64,000 bases of DNA from Bacillota bacterium (GTDB lineage Bacteria; Bacillota; Clostridia; Lachnospirales; Lachnospiraceae). This document shows positions 26,033 to 34,626 of the stretch, in pieces; positions within the stretch are counted from its first letter, which is position 1; every line of letters begins with the position of its first letter. The position numbers were made by a program, and so were the translations under genes. The notes under the pieces are model-generated. The model was not told the origin of the DNA, ran no database searches, and worked only from the letters and a program-made list of their open reading frames with translations. The DNA lies in assembly GCA_023391695.1 (NCBI GenBank), contig JAEWAK010000012.1:409757-473756 (forward strand), read 5' to 3'.

Positions 26033-26100
26033 AAACAATTGCTTATATATTCTGACCTCACTCTTATGGCAGGAGGTTGAAAATATATAAGCAATTGTTT
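26033..26100. terminator. Bidirectional terminator
   Basis: AAACAATTGCTTATATAT (26033-26050) pairs perfectly with ATATATAAGCAATTGTTT (26083-26100), with A/T tracts outside. Serves the convergent DUF2156 and Panacea genes. Confidence 0.8.
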
Positions 26101-26168
26101 TAATAAAACATAATACCGGAAAAAACCGTGTTCCTGAATTCGGATGGCAGGCAAAAGCACCGCCTTTA

Positions 26169-26957
26169 TTATAAACTCTTTAACTGCATAAAACGCCTGT
26201 CAGGGTAATTGTTTATATCATCTACACTATGTATGTCATATTGTACTAACAGTTCTTTAAAATAACTTTTAATGGTCTCTTTCGAAATAATCCTTCTTCC
26301 TTCCTTATCTCTGGAAATTCGGAAATTGGAACGCTCAGATGAAGTAATAGATTTTAATGCTTTGGGTCCATACCAGCAGAAAGTATCGAGTATCTTACGT
26401 ATAAGATTCACCTCTTCTTCTGTCAGTCTCCCCTCCGGAACTTCAAAGACATTGACGCCGTGCTTTTTCATACTGCTGTAAAGCTGATAATAAGGAGCAT
26501 TGTCCTGGTTCACACTATAATCATCCTCAAACAAATCTCTGTCATATAAAGCCAGCGAAAACCCCTGGGAATAATATAAAAGCCACTGAATATAACCTGG
26601 CGACATGTCACCTTGACAGAAATAAATCATAAACTGGGCAATCAGGTTAATCTTTTTCTCCATCAGTTTCTCCAGCACCGCCTGCATACTTTTTCGGAAA
26701 GCCACATTGGTCAAATTGTCTTTATTCTCCAATAATAATTCGTAATAATACGCCGGCTCTTCCGCTATGGTCTTTAATTTGTTAGAGTATTCCGCAGTTG
26801 GTATATCACCTTCAATATATCTTATTATGGTGGTTTCCCCCCAACCCAATAGTTTTGCAAGAGGTTTTTTACCTATACGAAAATCACTCAGTATTGTTCG
26901 TATTTCATTGGCAGTGACAATTGAATTAGCATTATTCTGCAGATTGTTTTCTTTCAT
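26169..26957 (-). CDS. HTH plus Panacea (DUF4065) protein, antitoxin-like, no toxin adjacent
   Basis: 262 residues. The N-terminal third holds an XRE-like helix-turn-helix: TANEIRTILSDFRIGKKPLAKLLGWGET is followed by IIRYIEGDIPT, where LAKLLGWGE-TTIIRYIEG is the recognition unit. The C-terminal part (about 105-240) is a Panacea/SocA-like domain: YIQWLLYYSQGFSLALYDRD with LF and PYYQLYSSMKKHG, then LDTFCWYGPKAL. Panacea proteins are typically antitoxins that neutralise varied toxins by direct binding, usually encoded next to them. Here the flanks are a terminator and ~180 bases of AT-rich DNA, so no toxin gene is seen. It may be an orphan antitoxin, anti-phage decoy or a transcription regulator. 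Confidence 0.85.
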   Translation of the reverse strand: MKENNLQNNANSIVTANEIRTILSDFRIGKKPLAKLLGWGETTIIRYIEGDIPTAEYSNKLKTIAEEPAYYYELLLENKDNLTNVAFRKSMQAVLEKLMEKKINLIAQFMIYFCQGDMSPGYIQWLLYYSQGFSLALYDRDLFEDDYSVNQDNAPYYQLYSSMKKHGVNVFEVPEGRLTEEEVNLIRKILDTFCWYGPKALKSITSSERSNFRISRDKEGRRIISKETIKSYFKELLVQYDIHSVDDINNYPDRRFMQLKSL

Positions 26958-27133
26958 AGTTTTATCCCTTTCAGTATAATGTCTTCCCCAAAATCCCTTA
27001 TTCCTTCGCGTTTCAATATCTTCATAATATAAAACTTTTCAATTTTGGTCAATATTAATTGTGAAAAAGTCCACCGTTATTTGGAACAACTTATTTTTCC
27101 AGTATAAATTAGTAATATTTCATACTAAAGTAC

Positions 27134-28255
27134 TTAAAACTTTCGGAATTCATTTAAATCATGGATAATTATCTTAAATCCTCTTATTACTCTGTCAAAC
27201 ATTCCAATCTGATAAAACTTAACTAAAATCATTCCGATGGGGATACCGATGATCATCCCCAATACATTCATGAACCGGTAACCGATAAACATGAAAATCA
27301 GTGTGGCAAATGGGTTAATTCCGATACTGTCTCCCACCATTTTAGGCTGCAATACCTGTTTTACGATCTGGCAGATCAGGTAAATCGCCATTAACAATAC
27401 CGCTTTTAAATAATTGCCCAGCAGCATTTCAACCAAAGCCCAGGGCCAGATTACCGCACCTGTCCCAAAGAAAGGCAGGAAATCCAGAAAAGCAATACCT
27501 AAGGCCAAAAGAAACGAATAATCTACTTTCAGTAATTCAAATCCCACAAACAGAATAGCGGTTATGATTAGCATTATCTTAAACTGGGCTTTGAAATACC
27601 CTCCCACGGCTGTTTTAAAATTATCCATAATCAGGGTACAGCTTTTTATCACGGCTTGAGGCATATGCTTTTTAATGCTCCGGGACAGGTTATCCCGCTC
27701 CGCAATAAAGAAATAGGCGGACAATATGGTGATGATGGTCATAAGCAGTATTTCAATTATATTTTTCGCATAAGTCCCGGCTTCACTGATGGTCGGGAAA
27801 TTGTCATCGGCCATTAGCTTAGCTCCGTACTCGGTAAAATTGAAGTTCATATTGTCTATTATTCTTTTCATTCCCGCAGGAAGCAGCACATAAATACCTT
27901 TTAATTTATCGGATAATTCATCCAGCTGGATTTCCATGTTTCTGTAGATATTGGGCATGTCATTCACAAACTGGGCAGTTTCCCTGACGATCAATCCGAT
28001 TAAGGCATACAAAGCTCCGACCACTGCGGCTATGACTGCAATTATTATTATGGCTGAACTGTGTTTTCTTATGATTTTCACTCTTTTTTCCAGAAATTTT
28101 ACCAGTGGGTTGGCTATCATGGATATAATCCACCCTATAACAAATGGCATAAAAAATTCCAGGACTCTTGGAAATATAAATATGACAAAAAGCAGGCCCA
28201 AAATAAAAATCATCAGGTTTACAGCTATTTTAATATATATAATCCCATTTTTCAT
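27134..28255 (-). CDS. AI-2E family transporter
   Basis: 373 residues from ATG 28255, preceded by TATGGAGATGAACGG; the longer frame to 28297 has no site. Eight predicted membrane helices with the family's large extracytoplasmic loop (about 75-170) between the third and fourth, and C-terminal FLDFLPFFGTGAVIWPWAL and the GDSIGINPFATLIFMFIGYR signature. The family was named for AI-2 export but several members are ion or small-molecule exchangers, so substrate is open; the subgroup found in sporulating Firmicutes is called YtvI/SpoVV-like. Monocistronic. Confidence 0.92.
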   Translation of the reverse strand: MKNGIIYIKIAVNLMIFILGLLFVIFIFPRVLEFFMPFVIGWIISMIANPLVKFLEKRVKIIRKHSSAIIIIAVIAAVVGALYALIGLIVRETAQFVNDMPNIYRNMEIQLDELSDKLKGIYVLLPAGMKRIIDNMNFNFTEYGAKLMADDNFPTISEAGTYAKNIIEILLMTIITILSAYFFIAERDNLSRSIKKHMPQAVIKSCTLIMDNFKTAVGGYFKAQFKIMLIITAILFVGFELLKVDYSFLLALGIAFLDFLPFFGTGAVIWPWALVEMLLGNYLKAVLLMAIYLICQIVKQVLQPKMVGDSIGINPFATLIFMFIGYRFMNVLGMIIGIPIGMILVKFYQIGMFDRVIRGFKIIIHDLNEFRKF

Positions 28256-28370
28256 CCGTTCATCTCCATAATAAGAATGTAATTTTTTTACTGTCAATTT
28301 TATTATAATACTATTTTATTTTTAATGTAAATATTTTTTTTAAATTTAATAGAACTTTAAGTACTCATTT

Positions 28371-28418
28371 GTTACTGTTCACAACACTGCTGCTTTTGGC
28401 AGGGCTGTGAACAGTAAC
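28371..28418. terminator. Perfect 13-bp hairpin between AI-2E and GGDEF genes
   Basis: GTTACTGTTCACA (28371-28383) pairs with TGTGAACAGTAAC (28406-28418), immediately after the diguanylate cyclase stop on the minus strand. No strong T-run follows, so it may be processing or regulatory rather than a classical terminator. Confidence 0.55.
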
Positions 28419-28424
28419 ACTCAT

Positions 28425-30023
28425 TTAATCCCTGCTGCCCATTACCCTGTTTTTACCCAGTTCTTTGCCCGCATACAGAGCCCGGTCCGCTTTGGAAATA
28501 CAATGATCAAAACCGTCTTCCTCGTCGTATTCTGACACACCTATGGTAATCGTAACCTTAAGCTCCACCGATTCTTCGATTTTAATAACGGTTGTTTCGA
28601 TTTCTTTCCGGATCTTCTCTGCGATCTCCAAAGCCTCCTCATAGGTTTTATTAAGAAGCATAATCAGGAATTCTTCTCCTCCCCAGCGGCAGACTATGTC
28701 ATTTTTCTTCACATTTTTCTTCATGATATCTGCTGCCCTGATTAATACCTTGTCCCCGGCCGCATGCCCGTAGGTATCATTGTACTGCTTAAAATAATCA
28801 ATATCACCAAGTAAGATGGTTATGGGGATCTGACCCGATTTATTTTTTATCATATTTTCATTTAACTTTTCCTTAAATCCCCTCCTGTTGTAAGTAGTAG
28901 TTAAAAAATCCATTTCAGCGGCACTCTCTAACAGCTTTTGGTAGGATTTCAATTCCGTAATGCTGTCTTTCAGAAGCCGTTCCGTTTTCCTTCTTTTCTC
29001 AACTTCATTAAGGGCCAGCAATAAAAAGAAACAAATCAGCATAATCGGTAATGTAGTAACTAAAGACTGCAGCAGGATCGACCAGGCAGGTACCCTGATA
29101 AAAAGCCGCCAGGGTGCATTGGTTAAACGAATGGCATAAACATAATAGTTGCCGATACGTTTTACTTCATTCACTTTCATTTGCTTCATAGTATTCACGG
29201 TATCATGTGAAATATCCAGAAATTTATTAAGTGGAATCACCTGTTTGCCCAATTTATGTAAATGACCCGATGCCATTACGGAATCATTTTCATCAATTAA
29301 ATAGCTTTCATAATTTGAATCAATCATTTCACTGAACCGTAAATTGGTGAAATCAAAGGAAACCACACCCATAAAAGTATTCCTGTTATAAATTGGCACC
29401 GCATAAGATATGATCAGCTCTGTACCGGCCTGGTTTAAATATACGGGTGTCCAGACCGACTGGCGGCTTTTGTTGTTTTCCGGTACTGCTTTGATGTAAC
29501 TGGAGGATTCTTTTAACTTCATGGTATATCTGAAATCTTTGGAAAGAACAAAAGGGTACCGGTTTATAAAATTGTTCTCACTAATGTAATTCAGCCATAA
29601 AATATCCGGAAGTTTATCGTATAGTTTATTAAATATATTATTAAAATGTAAGGCTAAATACAACTCATCCCTTTGGATTCCCTCTGCCGGAATTTGGCCT
29701 GTTCCGGTTAAATTTCCTTCTGTTTTTTCAATTCTGGTTCCTGCTATGGCATCCATATGGTAATAGTCCAGCTCGGTATCATATTGCAGCAGGTTATAAT
29801 ATCTTGAATCTTTTATTCCTGCCCCCAGGAAAAAGCTGTTACCAAAGACGGATATAATATCCGCATAACCTCGGATCAGATCAATATGGCGGTTTAAAAC
29901 GGCCTCTTTTGATATAGCCGCATTTTTAATATTATTCATTAAGGAATCATATTTATTCTGGTAAGTAATCAGGTTACTTAAAAATATTAATAAAAATATG
30001 ACAGGTTTTTTTAACTTCACCAT
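28425..30023 (-). CDS. Membrane sensor diguanylate cyclase (GGDEF)
   Basis: 532 residues. An N-terminal membrane helix (about 7-21) and a second (about 317-337) bracket an extracytoplasmic sensor of Cache type (VWTPVYLNQAGTELIISYAVPIY / GVVSFDFTN). A GGDEF domain occupies about 365-530: DIDYFKQYNDTYGHAAGD, active-site RWGGEEF (about 445-450) and ITIGVSEYD. The inhibitory I-site RxxD expected five residues upstream is KKND, so c-di-GMP feedback is probably lost. Makes cyclic di-GMP from GTP. ATG 30023 behind GGGAGGAGATTT. Monocistronic. Confidence 0.94.
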   Translation of the reverse strand: MVKLKKPVIFLLIFLSNLITYQNKYDSLMNNIKNAAISKEAVLNRHIDLIRGYADIISVFGNSFFLGAGIKDSRYYNLLQYDTELDYYHMDAIAGTRIEKTEGNLTGTGQIPAEGIQRDELYLALHFNNIFNKLYDKLPDILWLNYISENNFINRYPFVLSKDFRYTMKLKESSSYIKAVPENNKSRQSVWTPVYLNQAGTELIISYAVPIYNRNTFMGVVSFDFTNLRFSEMIDSNYESYLIDENDSVMASGHLHKLGKQVIPLNKFLDISHDTVNTMKQMKVNEVKRIGNYYVYAIRLTNAPWRLFIRVPAWSILLQSLVTTLPIMLICFFLLLALNEVEKRRKTERLLKDSITELKSYQKLLESAAEMDFLTTTYNRRGFKEKLNENMIKNKSGQIPITILLGDIDYFKQYNDTYGHAAGDKVLIRAADIMKKNVKKNDIVCRWGGEEFLIMLLNKTYEEALEIAEKIRKEIETTVIKIEESVELKVTITIGVSEYDEEDGFDHCISKADRALYAGKELGKNRVMGSRD

Positions 30024-30468
30024 AAATCTCCTCCCAAGCAGGATTTACGTCGTATTTAAGCCTCCCTCTTTACTAACATTCCCCAACTAATTCCCTTAAT
30101 GCCGTTTTTTACAGGTAAATCCATTCTCAGAATATTTGGTCAAACTCACCTTCTTTTTTAATATCCGTTTCCACGTACTAGGTAAACAAATTCCATTCAT
30201 AATAACCGCTTCCATTTATACGGAAAAATTACACGAAAAGGCACCTTTATAAAAGTGCCCAAAGGATGCAGTTTCCTATTGTATAAAAAATCCCGAATTA
30301 TCAAAATATCTTTGATAATCCAAACTTGCTCTTAAATCTATTTTAACTAAAAAATTACTATTTTTCAACAATTTTTTTTACAATACGACAGGAGTCCCTA
30401 CTAACTCAGAATACCGCTGTTTTGTATGCCGGTTTCACCTGAAGTTTTGTAAAGACTCCTGTATTTCT
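30024..30468. other. Non-coding stretch upstream of the GGDEF gene
   Basis: No gene seen. Minus strand from 30290: TTTTTTATACAATAGGAAAC, a copy of the leader block found at pheS, the amidase and the thiamine operon, followed by a stem GGCAC/GTGCC (30240-30262). Near the thiamine operon, ACAGGAGTC (30388-30396) and GACTCCTGT (30454-30462) form an inverted repeat that probably ends that operon, although the T-run is weak. Confidence 0.55.
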
Positions 30469-31215
30469 TTAACTTTTCTGTTCCAGTATGTTTAATATAT
30501 GTTTTTTATAATCCATAAACGGGCGGCTGACGATAAAGTCCCTGTTTCGTGGCTTTGGTGCCTCTATTATAATTTCCTCCGTTATCCTTCCGGGCTTTCC
30601 CGTCAGCATATAAATCCGGTCGGATAAAAGAATTGCCTCGTCAATGTCATGGGTGATAAATAAAGTGGAGAGCCTGATTTGTTCCATTACCTCCAGATAC
30701 CATTCATGCATACTGCCTTTGGTAATGGTGTCAAGGGCACTGAAAGGTTCGTCCAGCAATGCAACCCGGTCGGAAAATAAATAGGTCCTGAGCAGGGCGG
30801 CTCTTTGTCTCATACCTCCGGATAACTGGTTGGGGTATTTTTTCTGGGTTCCTTCCAGTCCGAATTCTTCAAAATACCTGGCAGCGGTTTCTCTGGCTGT
30901 CTTTTTCTTTACCCCTTTTATTCTCAGCGGCAGGGATACATTATCCAGTATCGTCTTAAAGGGCAAAAGCAGGTCTTTTTGAAGCATATAGCTGATTTTA
31001 CCGGCTTTACCCGTTATGTCCTTACCGTCTAATTCAACGGCCCCGGTATCCGGATACAACAAACCGGATAATACATTAAATAATGTAGTTTTGCCTGCAC
31101 CGCTTACACCTAAAAGGCATACAATTTCATCTTTTTTTAGCTCTATGGAGATGTCTTCAATAATCTTAATTCCGTCAAAACTTACGGTAATGCCTTTTGC
31201 AGTTAGCTTTTCCAT
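30469..31215 (-). CDS. thiZ: ABC transporter ATPase for a thiamine precursor
   Basis: 248 residues. Walker A LGVSGAGKTTL (about 36-46), Q-loop YMLQKDLLLPF, signature LSGGMRQRAALLR, Walker B VALLDEPFSALD, H-loop FITHDIDEA. It falls in the nitrate/taurine/sulfonate/HMP importer group. Last gene of a TPP-riboswitch operon together with an NMT1-type binding protein and a permease; the ThiXYZ names follow the known HMP (hydroxymethylpyrimidine) importer. ATG 31215 is ~25 bases after the binding protein stop. Confidence 0.92.
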   Translation of the reverse strand: MEKLTAKGITVSFDGIKIIEDISIELKKDEIVCLLGVSGAGKTTLFNVLSGLLYPDTGAVELDGKDITGKAGKISYMLQKDLLLPFKTILDNVSLPLRIKGVKKKTARETAARYFEEFGLEGTQKKYPNQLSGGMRQRAALLRTYLFSDRVALLDEPFSALDTITKGSMHEWYLEVMEQIRLSTLFITHDIDEAILLSDRIYMLTGKPGRITEEIIIEAPKPRNRDFIVSRPFMDYKKHILNILEQKS

Positions 31216-31239
31216 ATATATTTCCTTTCCGGAAAGGGA

Positions 31240-32322
31240 TTATTTTGCTAAATAATCATTGGTGAAGCCGGTTCCTGCGGGAATTTCCTTCTCGATCAGG
31301 CTGTTCTCTGCCAACCAGGCATAAAAGCCGTCCCATCTTGCAGGGTCTATAAATCCCCATTGCTCCACTTCTGCTTTGTACTGGTCTTTCAGCCAGTTCT
31401 GGCTTTCCTTTACAAGCGCCCCATCCAGTTCGGGCACCGCGTCAATTAAAATATCGGCGGCTTCATCGGGATCTGCTATGGCAAATTCATAGCCCTGTCT
31501 TACCGCATCCAGGAACTTTGCCGCCGTTTCCGGATTCTTATTAAGGAATTCATTATTGGCTATGATAACCGGACTGTAGTAATCCAGTTCTTTTCCATAA
31601 TCGGCAAAATTCAGATAATTGGTGTTAAGTCCGGCAACTTTTGATGCAATGCCGTCCCAGGCATAATATACCCATATGGATTCGATATCAGTCTGCAGGG
31701 CGGTTACAACATCCGTAACCGTATTGGGAATTAATTTAATATCCTTGTAACTGCCGCCGTCATCTTCCACAACCTTTTTGATAATGGCAAGTTCAATAGG
31801 GGAATCCCAGGTTGCATAAGAATGGCCCGCCATTTTAGCCGGGGTATCGATTCCGGTTTCCTTTAAGGAAAGAATACCTGAAGTATTATGCTGAATAACA
31901 GCGGCTACTGCCGTAACCGGTATGGAATTATCAGAAGCAAAGGAAGGAGCTAAAGTATCCTGGAAACTGATACCGAATTCGGCTCCGCCGGCTCCGACTA
32001 ACTCTGTGGTACTGCCTTCCGGCGGCTGCATTATTTCCACCTCAAGTCCTGCCCCATCAAAATACCCTTTGGCCTGTGCCACATATAAACCGGTATGATT
32101 GGTGTTTGGCGTCCAGTCAAGTACAATACGGATCTTTTCTTTCTCTCCGGCGGTTCCGGCATCCGTTTCCTCAGGGGCAGCTGTCCCTTCCTGTGTAACT
32201 GTATTATTATCATCGGCCCCTGTATTCTTACCGGCCTCGTTTTTTTCTTTATTAGCGCATGCTGTTAAAGTCAATACAACCAAAACAGCCGCTATTGTTA
32301 ACGTTAATAATCTCTTTTTCAT
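31240..32322 (-). CDS. thiY: NMT1/ThiY-like thiamine-precursor binding lipoprotein
   Basis: 360 residues from ATG 32322, chosen because GGGAGGAAATT precedes it; an upstream GTG/ATG frame to 32370 lies in the leader hairpin. Signal peptide ending LTLTACANKE is a lipobox. Then an Asn/Thr/Glu linker and the NMT1 domain beginning RIVLDWTPNTNHTGLYVAQA: the WTPNTNHTG segment is the ThiY/NMT1 hallmark for HMP-type ligands, and GYFDGAGLEVEIM follows. Extracytoplasmic binding protein delivering the ligand to the ThiX permease. The 200-base leader carries its own hairpin and Shine-Dalgarno. Confidence 0.93.
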   Translation of the reverse strand: MKKRLLTLTIAAVLVVLTLTACANKEKNEAGKNTGADDNNTVTQEGTAAPEETDAGTAGEKEKIRIVLDWTPNTNHTGLYVAQAKGYFDGAGLEVEIMQPPEGSTTELVGAGGAEFGISFQDTLAPSFASDNSIPVTAVAAVIQHNTSGILSLKETGIDTPAKMAGHSYATWDSPIELAIIKKVVEDDGGSYKDIKLIPNTVTDVVTALQTDIESIWVYYAWDGIASKVAGLNTNYLNFADYGKELDYYSPVIIANNEFLNKNPETAAKFLDAVRQGYEFAIADPDEAADILIDAVPELDGALVKESQNWLKDQYKAEVEQWGFIDPARWDGFYAWLAENSLIEKEIPAGTGFTNDYLAK

Positions 32323-32361
32323 AATTTCCTCCCATTGCATACCGCAGACAGGTCTGCGGTA
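32323..32361 (-). repeat. Hairpin plus TGGGAG leader cassette before thiY
   Basis: Minus strand: TACCGCAGA-CCTG-TCTGCGGTA hairpin (32340-32361), then TGCAATGGGAGG, which is the ribosome binding site of thiY. Same arrangement and flanks (GGCAG before, ATGCAATGGGAG after) occur at 39065-39108. Confidence 0.75.
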
Positions 32362-32522
32362 CTGCCACAAAAAAATGGTTGAAAGAATCTGTATGTGGCC
32401 TTCCTTTTCTTTATTCTATTTTCTTTCAACCTTTTCAAACATGCCGATGCGGCATGCCCTCCTATATCGTTCCTGCCTTTCGGCACAAACAATGTATGCC
32501 GCTGATTACCGTTCTCCTGTTG

Positions 32523-33317
32523 TTATTGCTTTGCCATGTTTCTTTTTACTTTGGTTTCACTTCTGTCCCAGGGCATCAGCACTTTCTGCAGCAAGGTAAC
32601 TCCCGACATTAATAATAAACTGATCAGGGATATAAAAAATATAACTGCAAACATTTTATCGTAGGAATAAGATTTCCGCACCCTTGTCATATATACACCA
32701 AGACCGGTAAAACCGCCAAGCCACTCGGCAACTACCGCACCGATAACGGAATAGGAAACCGAAATCCTGAGTCCGGCAAAAAAGTGGCTCATGGAACTTG
32801 GCAGTTTTATATGGATAAAGCGCTGCATCCGGTTAGCCCCCATTGCCTTCATGAGGTTTAAGGCATCTTTGTCCGCAGAGCGGAATCCATCCAACAACCC
32901 GACAGTTATAGGAAAAAATGATGTTATAATAATAAGGGTTACTTTCGGCAGTATGCCATATCCAAGCCAGAGCACCAACAAAGGGGCTATGGCAACGGTG
33001 GGAACCGTCTGTGTTATGACAAGAACCGGATAAATAGCTCTATAGGCAATCTGAAACCGGTCCATTATTAACGCCACAAAAAAACCCAGTATAATTCCTG
33101 AGGATAAACCGATAAAAGCTTCCGTCAGGGTAGTCCCTGCATGGGACATCAGTAATTGTAAGTCACTGAAAAATGCAATCACCACATCGGCAGGGGAAGG
33201 CAGCATAAACTTAGGGACTATGCCCGCCGTGGAAAACAACTGCCACACTGCCAAAATAATTGCAATTGCAAATACGGAGGATATTTTATAAATGATGTTT
33301 TGTAACTTTTTTTTCAA
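32523..33317 (-). CDS. thiX: ABC permease of the thiamine-precursor importer
   Basis: 264 residues; the TTG at 33317 fits a GGTGGTG site about ten bases upstream. Six membrane helices and the BPD-type coupling loop: EAFIGLSSGIILGF, the ALNLMKAMGANRMQRFIHIK coupling region and ISVSYSVIGAVVAEWLGG. This is the SsuC/TauC/ThiX permease group. It overlaps the end of the thiamine-binding small protein by 32 bases, so the two are translationally coupled. Confidence 0.9.
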   Translation of the reverse strand: MKKKLQNIIYKISSVFAIAIILAVWQLFSTAGIVPKFMLPSPADVVIAFFSDLQLLMSHAGTTLTEAFIGLSSGIILGFFVALIMDRFQIAYRAIYPVLVITQTVPTVAIAPLLVLWLGYGILPKVTLIIITSFFPITVGLLDGFRSADKDALNLMKAMGANRMQRFIHIKLPSSMSHFFAGLRISVSYSVIGAVVAEWLGGFTGLGVYMTRVRKSYSYDKMFAVIFFISLISLLLMSGVTLLQKVLMPWDRSETKVKRNMAKQ

Positions 33318-33582
33318 TGGTCAGTACACCACCCTCCGGTGCAAAGCTTATCTTTACATAGGCTGCCACTTTGGGGCACCCGGCCTTTATTGCAATATAC
33401 TGGCAGTTCTTCACTATCTCCATTAATTCTTCATATTCCCCTTCGATGGCTGTTTCACAGGGTCCTACATAGTAATTTAATCCGGTACTTTTAATATAAG
33501 CTATTACCTCATCTACAATTCGGATTACTGCTTCATCCGTATCCACATGAGGCAGTACTTGTATGGCTACACTGGCATTCAT
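33286..33582 (-). CDS. Thiamine-binding MTH1187/YkoF-like protein
   Basis: 98 residues, a single MTH1187/DUF77 domain (ferredoxin-like fold): NASVAIQVLPHV, YIKSTGLNYYVGPCETAIEG and YEELMEIVKNCQ follow the family. YkoF of B. subtilis, with two such domains, binds thiamine or HMP and is encoded with the ykoEDC importer. Here the single-domain form is the first gene after the TPP riboswitch and leads the importer operon. Cytoplasmic. ATG 33582 follows AAAGGAGGAAAAAG. Confidence 0.88.
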   Translation of the reverse strand: MNASVAIQVLPHVDTDEAVIRIVDEVIAYIKSTGLNYYVGPCETAIEGEYEELMEIVKNCQYIAIKAGCPKVAAYVKISFAPEGGVLTIEKKVTKHHL

Positions 33583-33699
33583 TTCTTTTTCCTCCTTTTT
33601 CTTCCTTAGTACTTACGTAACACGCACAGCCTGTCACCGAAGCACACTTCCATTGTTATTATGTACCAGCCCTTTCTTCCTTAAGCAGGAATGAGTCTG

Positions 33700-33830
33700 C
33701 CAGGCAAACTCTGCGCTGATGCCTTGCCGCTTTGAGTCTATAGATCACAGGCATTATGCGGGCATCCTTAGCGGAGCGTTTTTATATGGCCGGATGGCAT
33801 TTTGTGCAATGAACTTAATTTCCCATTGCG
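33700..33830 (-). repeat. Leader repeat of the TPP operon (block type ii)
   Basis: Minus strand reads GCGCAATGGGAAATTAAGTTC just after the TPP terminator T-run, then CATTGCACAAAATGCCATCC, ACGCTCCGCTAAGGATGCCCGC and several inverted repeats (CAGAGTTTGCCTGGCAGACTC). Parallel in order and sequence to the amidase and ubiX leaders. The segment 33583-33700 carries no other feature recognised. Confidence 0.65.
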
Positions 33831-34012
33831 CAAAAAAACCCCTCCGCTTACCGGAGAGGCATGTATTTGATGGCTTAAGATTTTCTTTCAGCATTGTCTT
33901 ATACATCCCTACGCCGGCATTATCCGGATCAGGTACGAAACAGTTCTCACTGTTTCAGGGTTTAAAACATTGGATTAGTTTTCTCTCAGCCTAATTCATT
34001 AGGCACCCCTAG
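33831..34012 (-). promoter_or_regulatory. TPP riboswitch with terminator
   Basis: Minus strand: CTAGGGGTGCC (about 34002-34012), GGCTGAGAGAAA, GTACCTGATCCGGATAATGCC and GGCGTAGGGATGT (about 33904) are the THI-element landmarks. Terminator at 33831-33860: CCTCTCCG pairs with CGGAGGGG (CTTAC loop), followed by TTTTTTT. Off when thiamine pyrophosphate is abundant. Controls the four-gene importer operon. Confidence 0.96.
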
Positions 34013-34021
34013 TTCATGGCA

Positions 34022-34050
34022 AGTGTAGCATAACTTGGTATTGATGTCAA
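34022..34050 (-). promoter_or_regulatory. Sigma-A promoter of the TPP operon
   Basis: TTGACA (34045-34050), 17-base spacer, TACACT (34022-34027) on the minus strand, immediately upstream of the aptamer. Confidence 0.75.
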
Positions 34051-34102
34051 TACCTTTTCTGGTTTCTGCCTATTTGTTATTTCCGGCACATAATGTTATA
34101 AT

Positions 34103-34411
34103 ATAACTTATCAGAAGTTGCCTTCAAACTTCTGATAAAAGGCGGTGTCTTTTACCGCCGTGCATCCGACTATAGGAACGTTTTTTGTTCCTATAGTATA
34201 ACTTATCAGAGGTTGCCTTTCAAACTTCTGATAAAAAGCGGTGTCTTTTACCGCCGTGCATCCGACTATAGGAACGTCTTTTGTTCCTATAGTATAACTT
34301 ATCAGAAGTTGCCTTTCAAACTTCTGATAAAAGGCGGTGTCTTTTACCGCCGTGCATCCGACTATAGGAACGTTTTTTGTTCCTATAGTATAACTTATCA
34401 GAGGTTGCCTT
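34103..34411 (+). repeat. Triplicate 96-bp tandem repeat of three hairpins
   Basis: Units start at 34103, 34198 and 34294, each 95-96 bases, plus a truncated fourth from 34390. Every unit folds into three hairpins: ATCAGAAGTT/AACTTCTGAT, GGCGGT/ACCGCC and ACTATAGGAAC/GTTCCTATAGT. Copy 2 has GAGGTT where copy 1 has GAAGTT, which still pairs as G-U. Lies between the divergent TPP and larC promoters. The rest to 34626 shows no gene. Confidence 0.9.
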
Positions 34412-34626
34412 TGGCTTGGACAGTTTCTATTTTTAAACTGCCTGCATAATTAAACCCTGCCGGTGTTTAGATTATCTTGAGGCAGCCTGCAGCCTTTTAC
34501 AGTTATTTGTTACAAAATGTAAAATACATAATTACATACTTCTTAAAATACCAACACAAGGTGGAAGGATATTAAGTAATTTATGCTGCATTATTACATA
34601 TTATAAGGAAATGATAGGAGAAGGAA

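Noticed and set aside
34103..34411. CRISPR-like tandem repeats
   Set aside because: Units are 95-96 bases with no unique spacers between them; each contains three hairpins and no cas genes are nearby.
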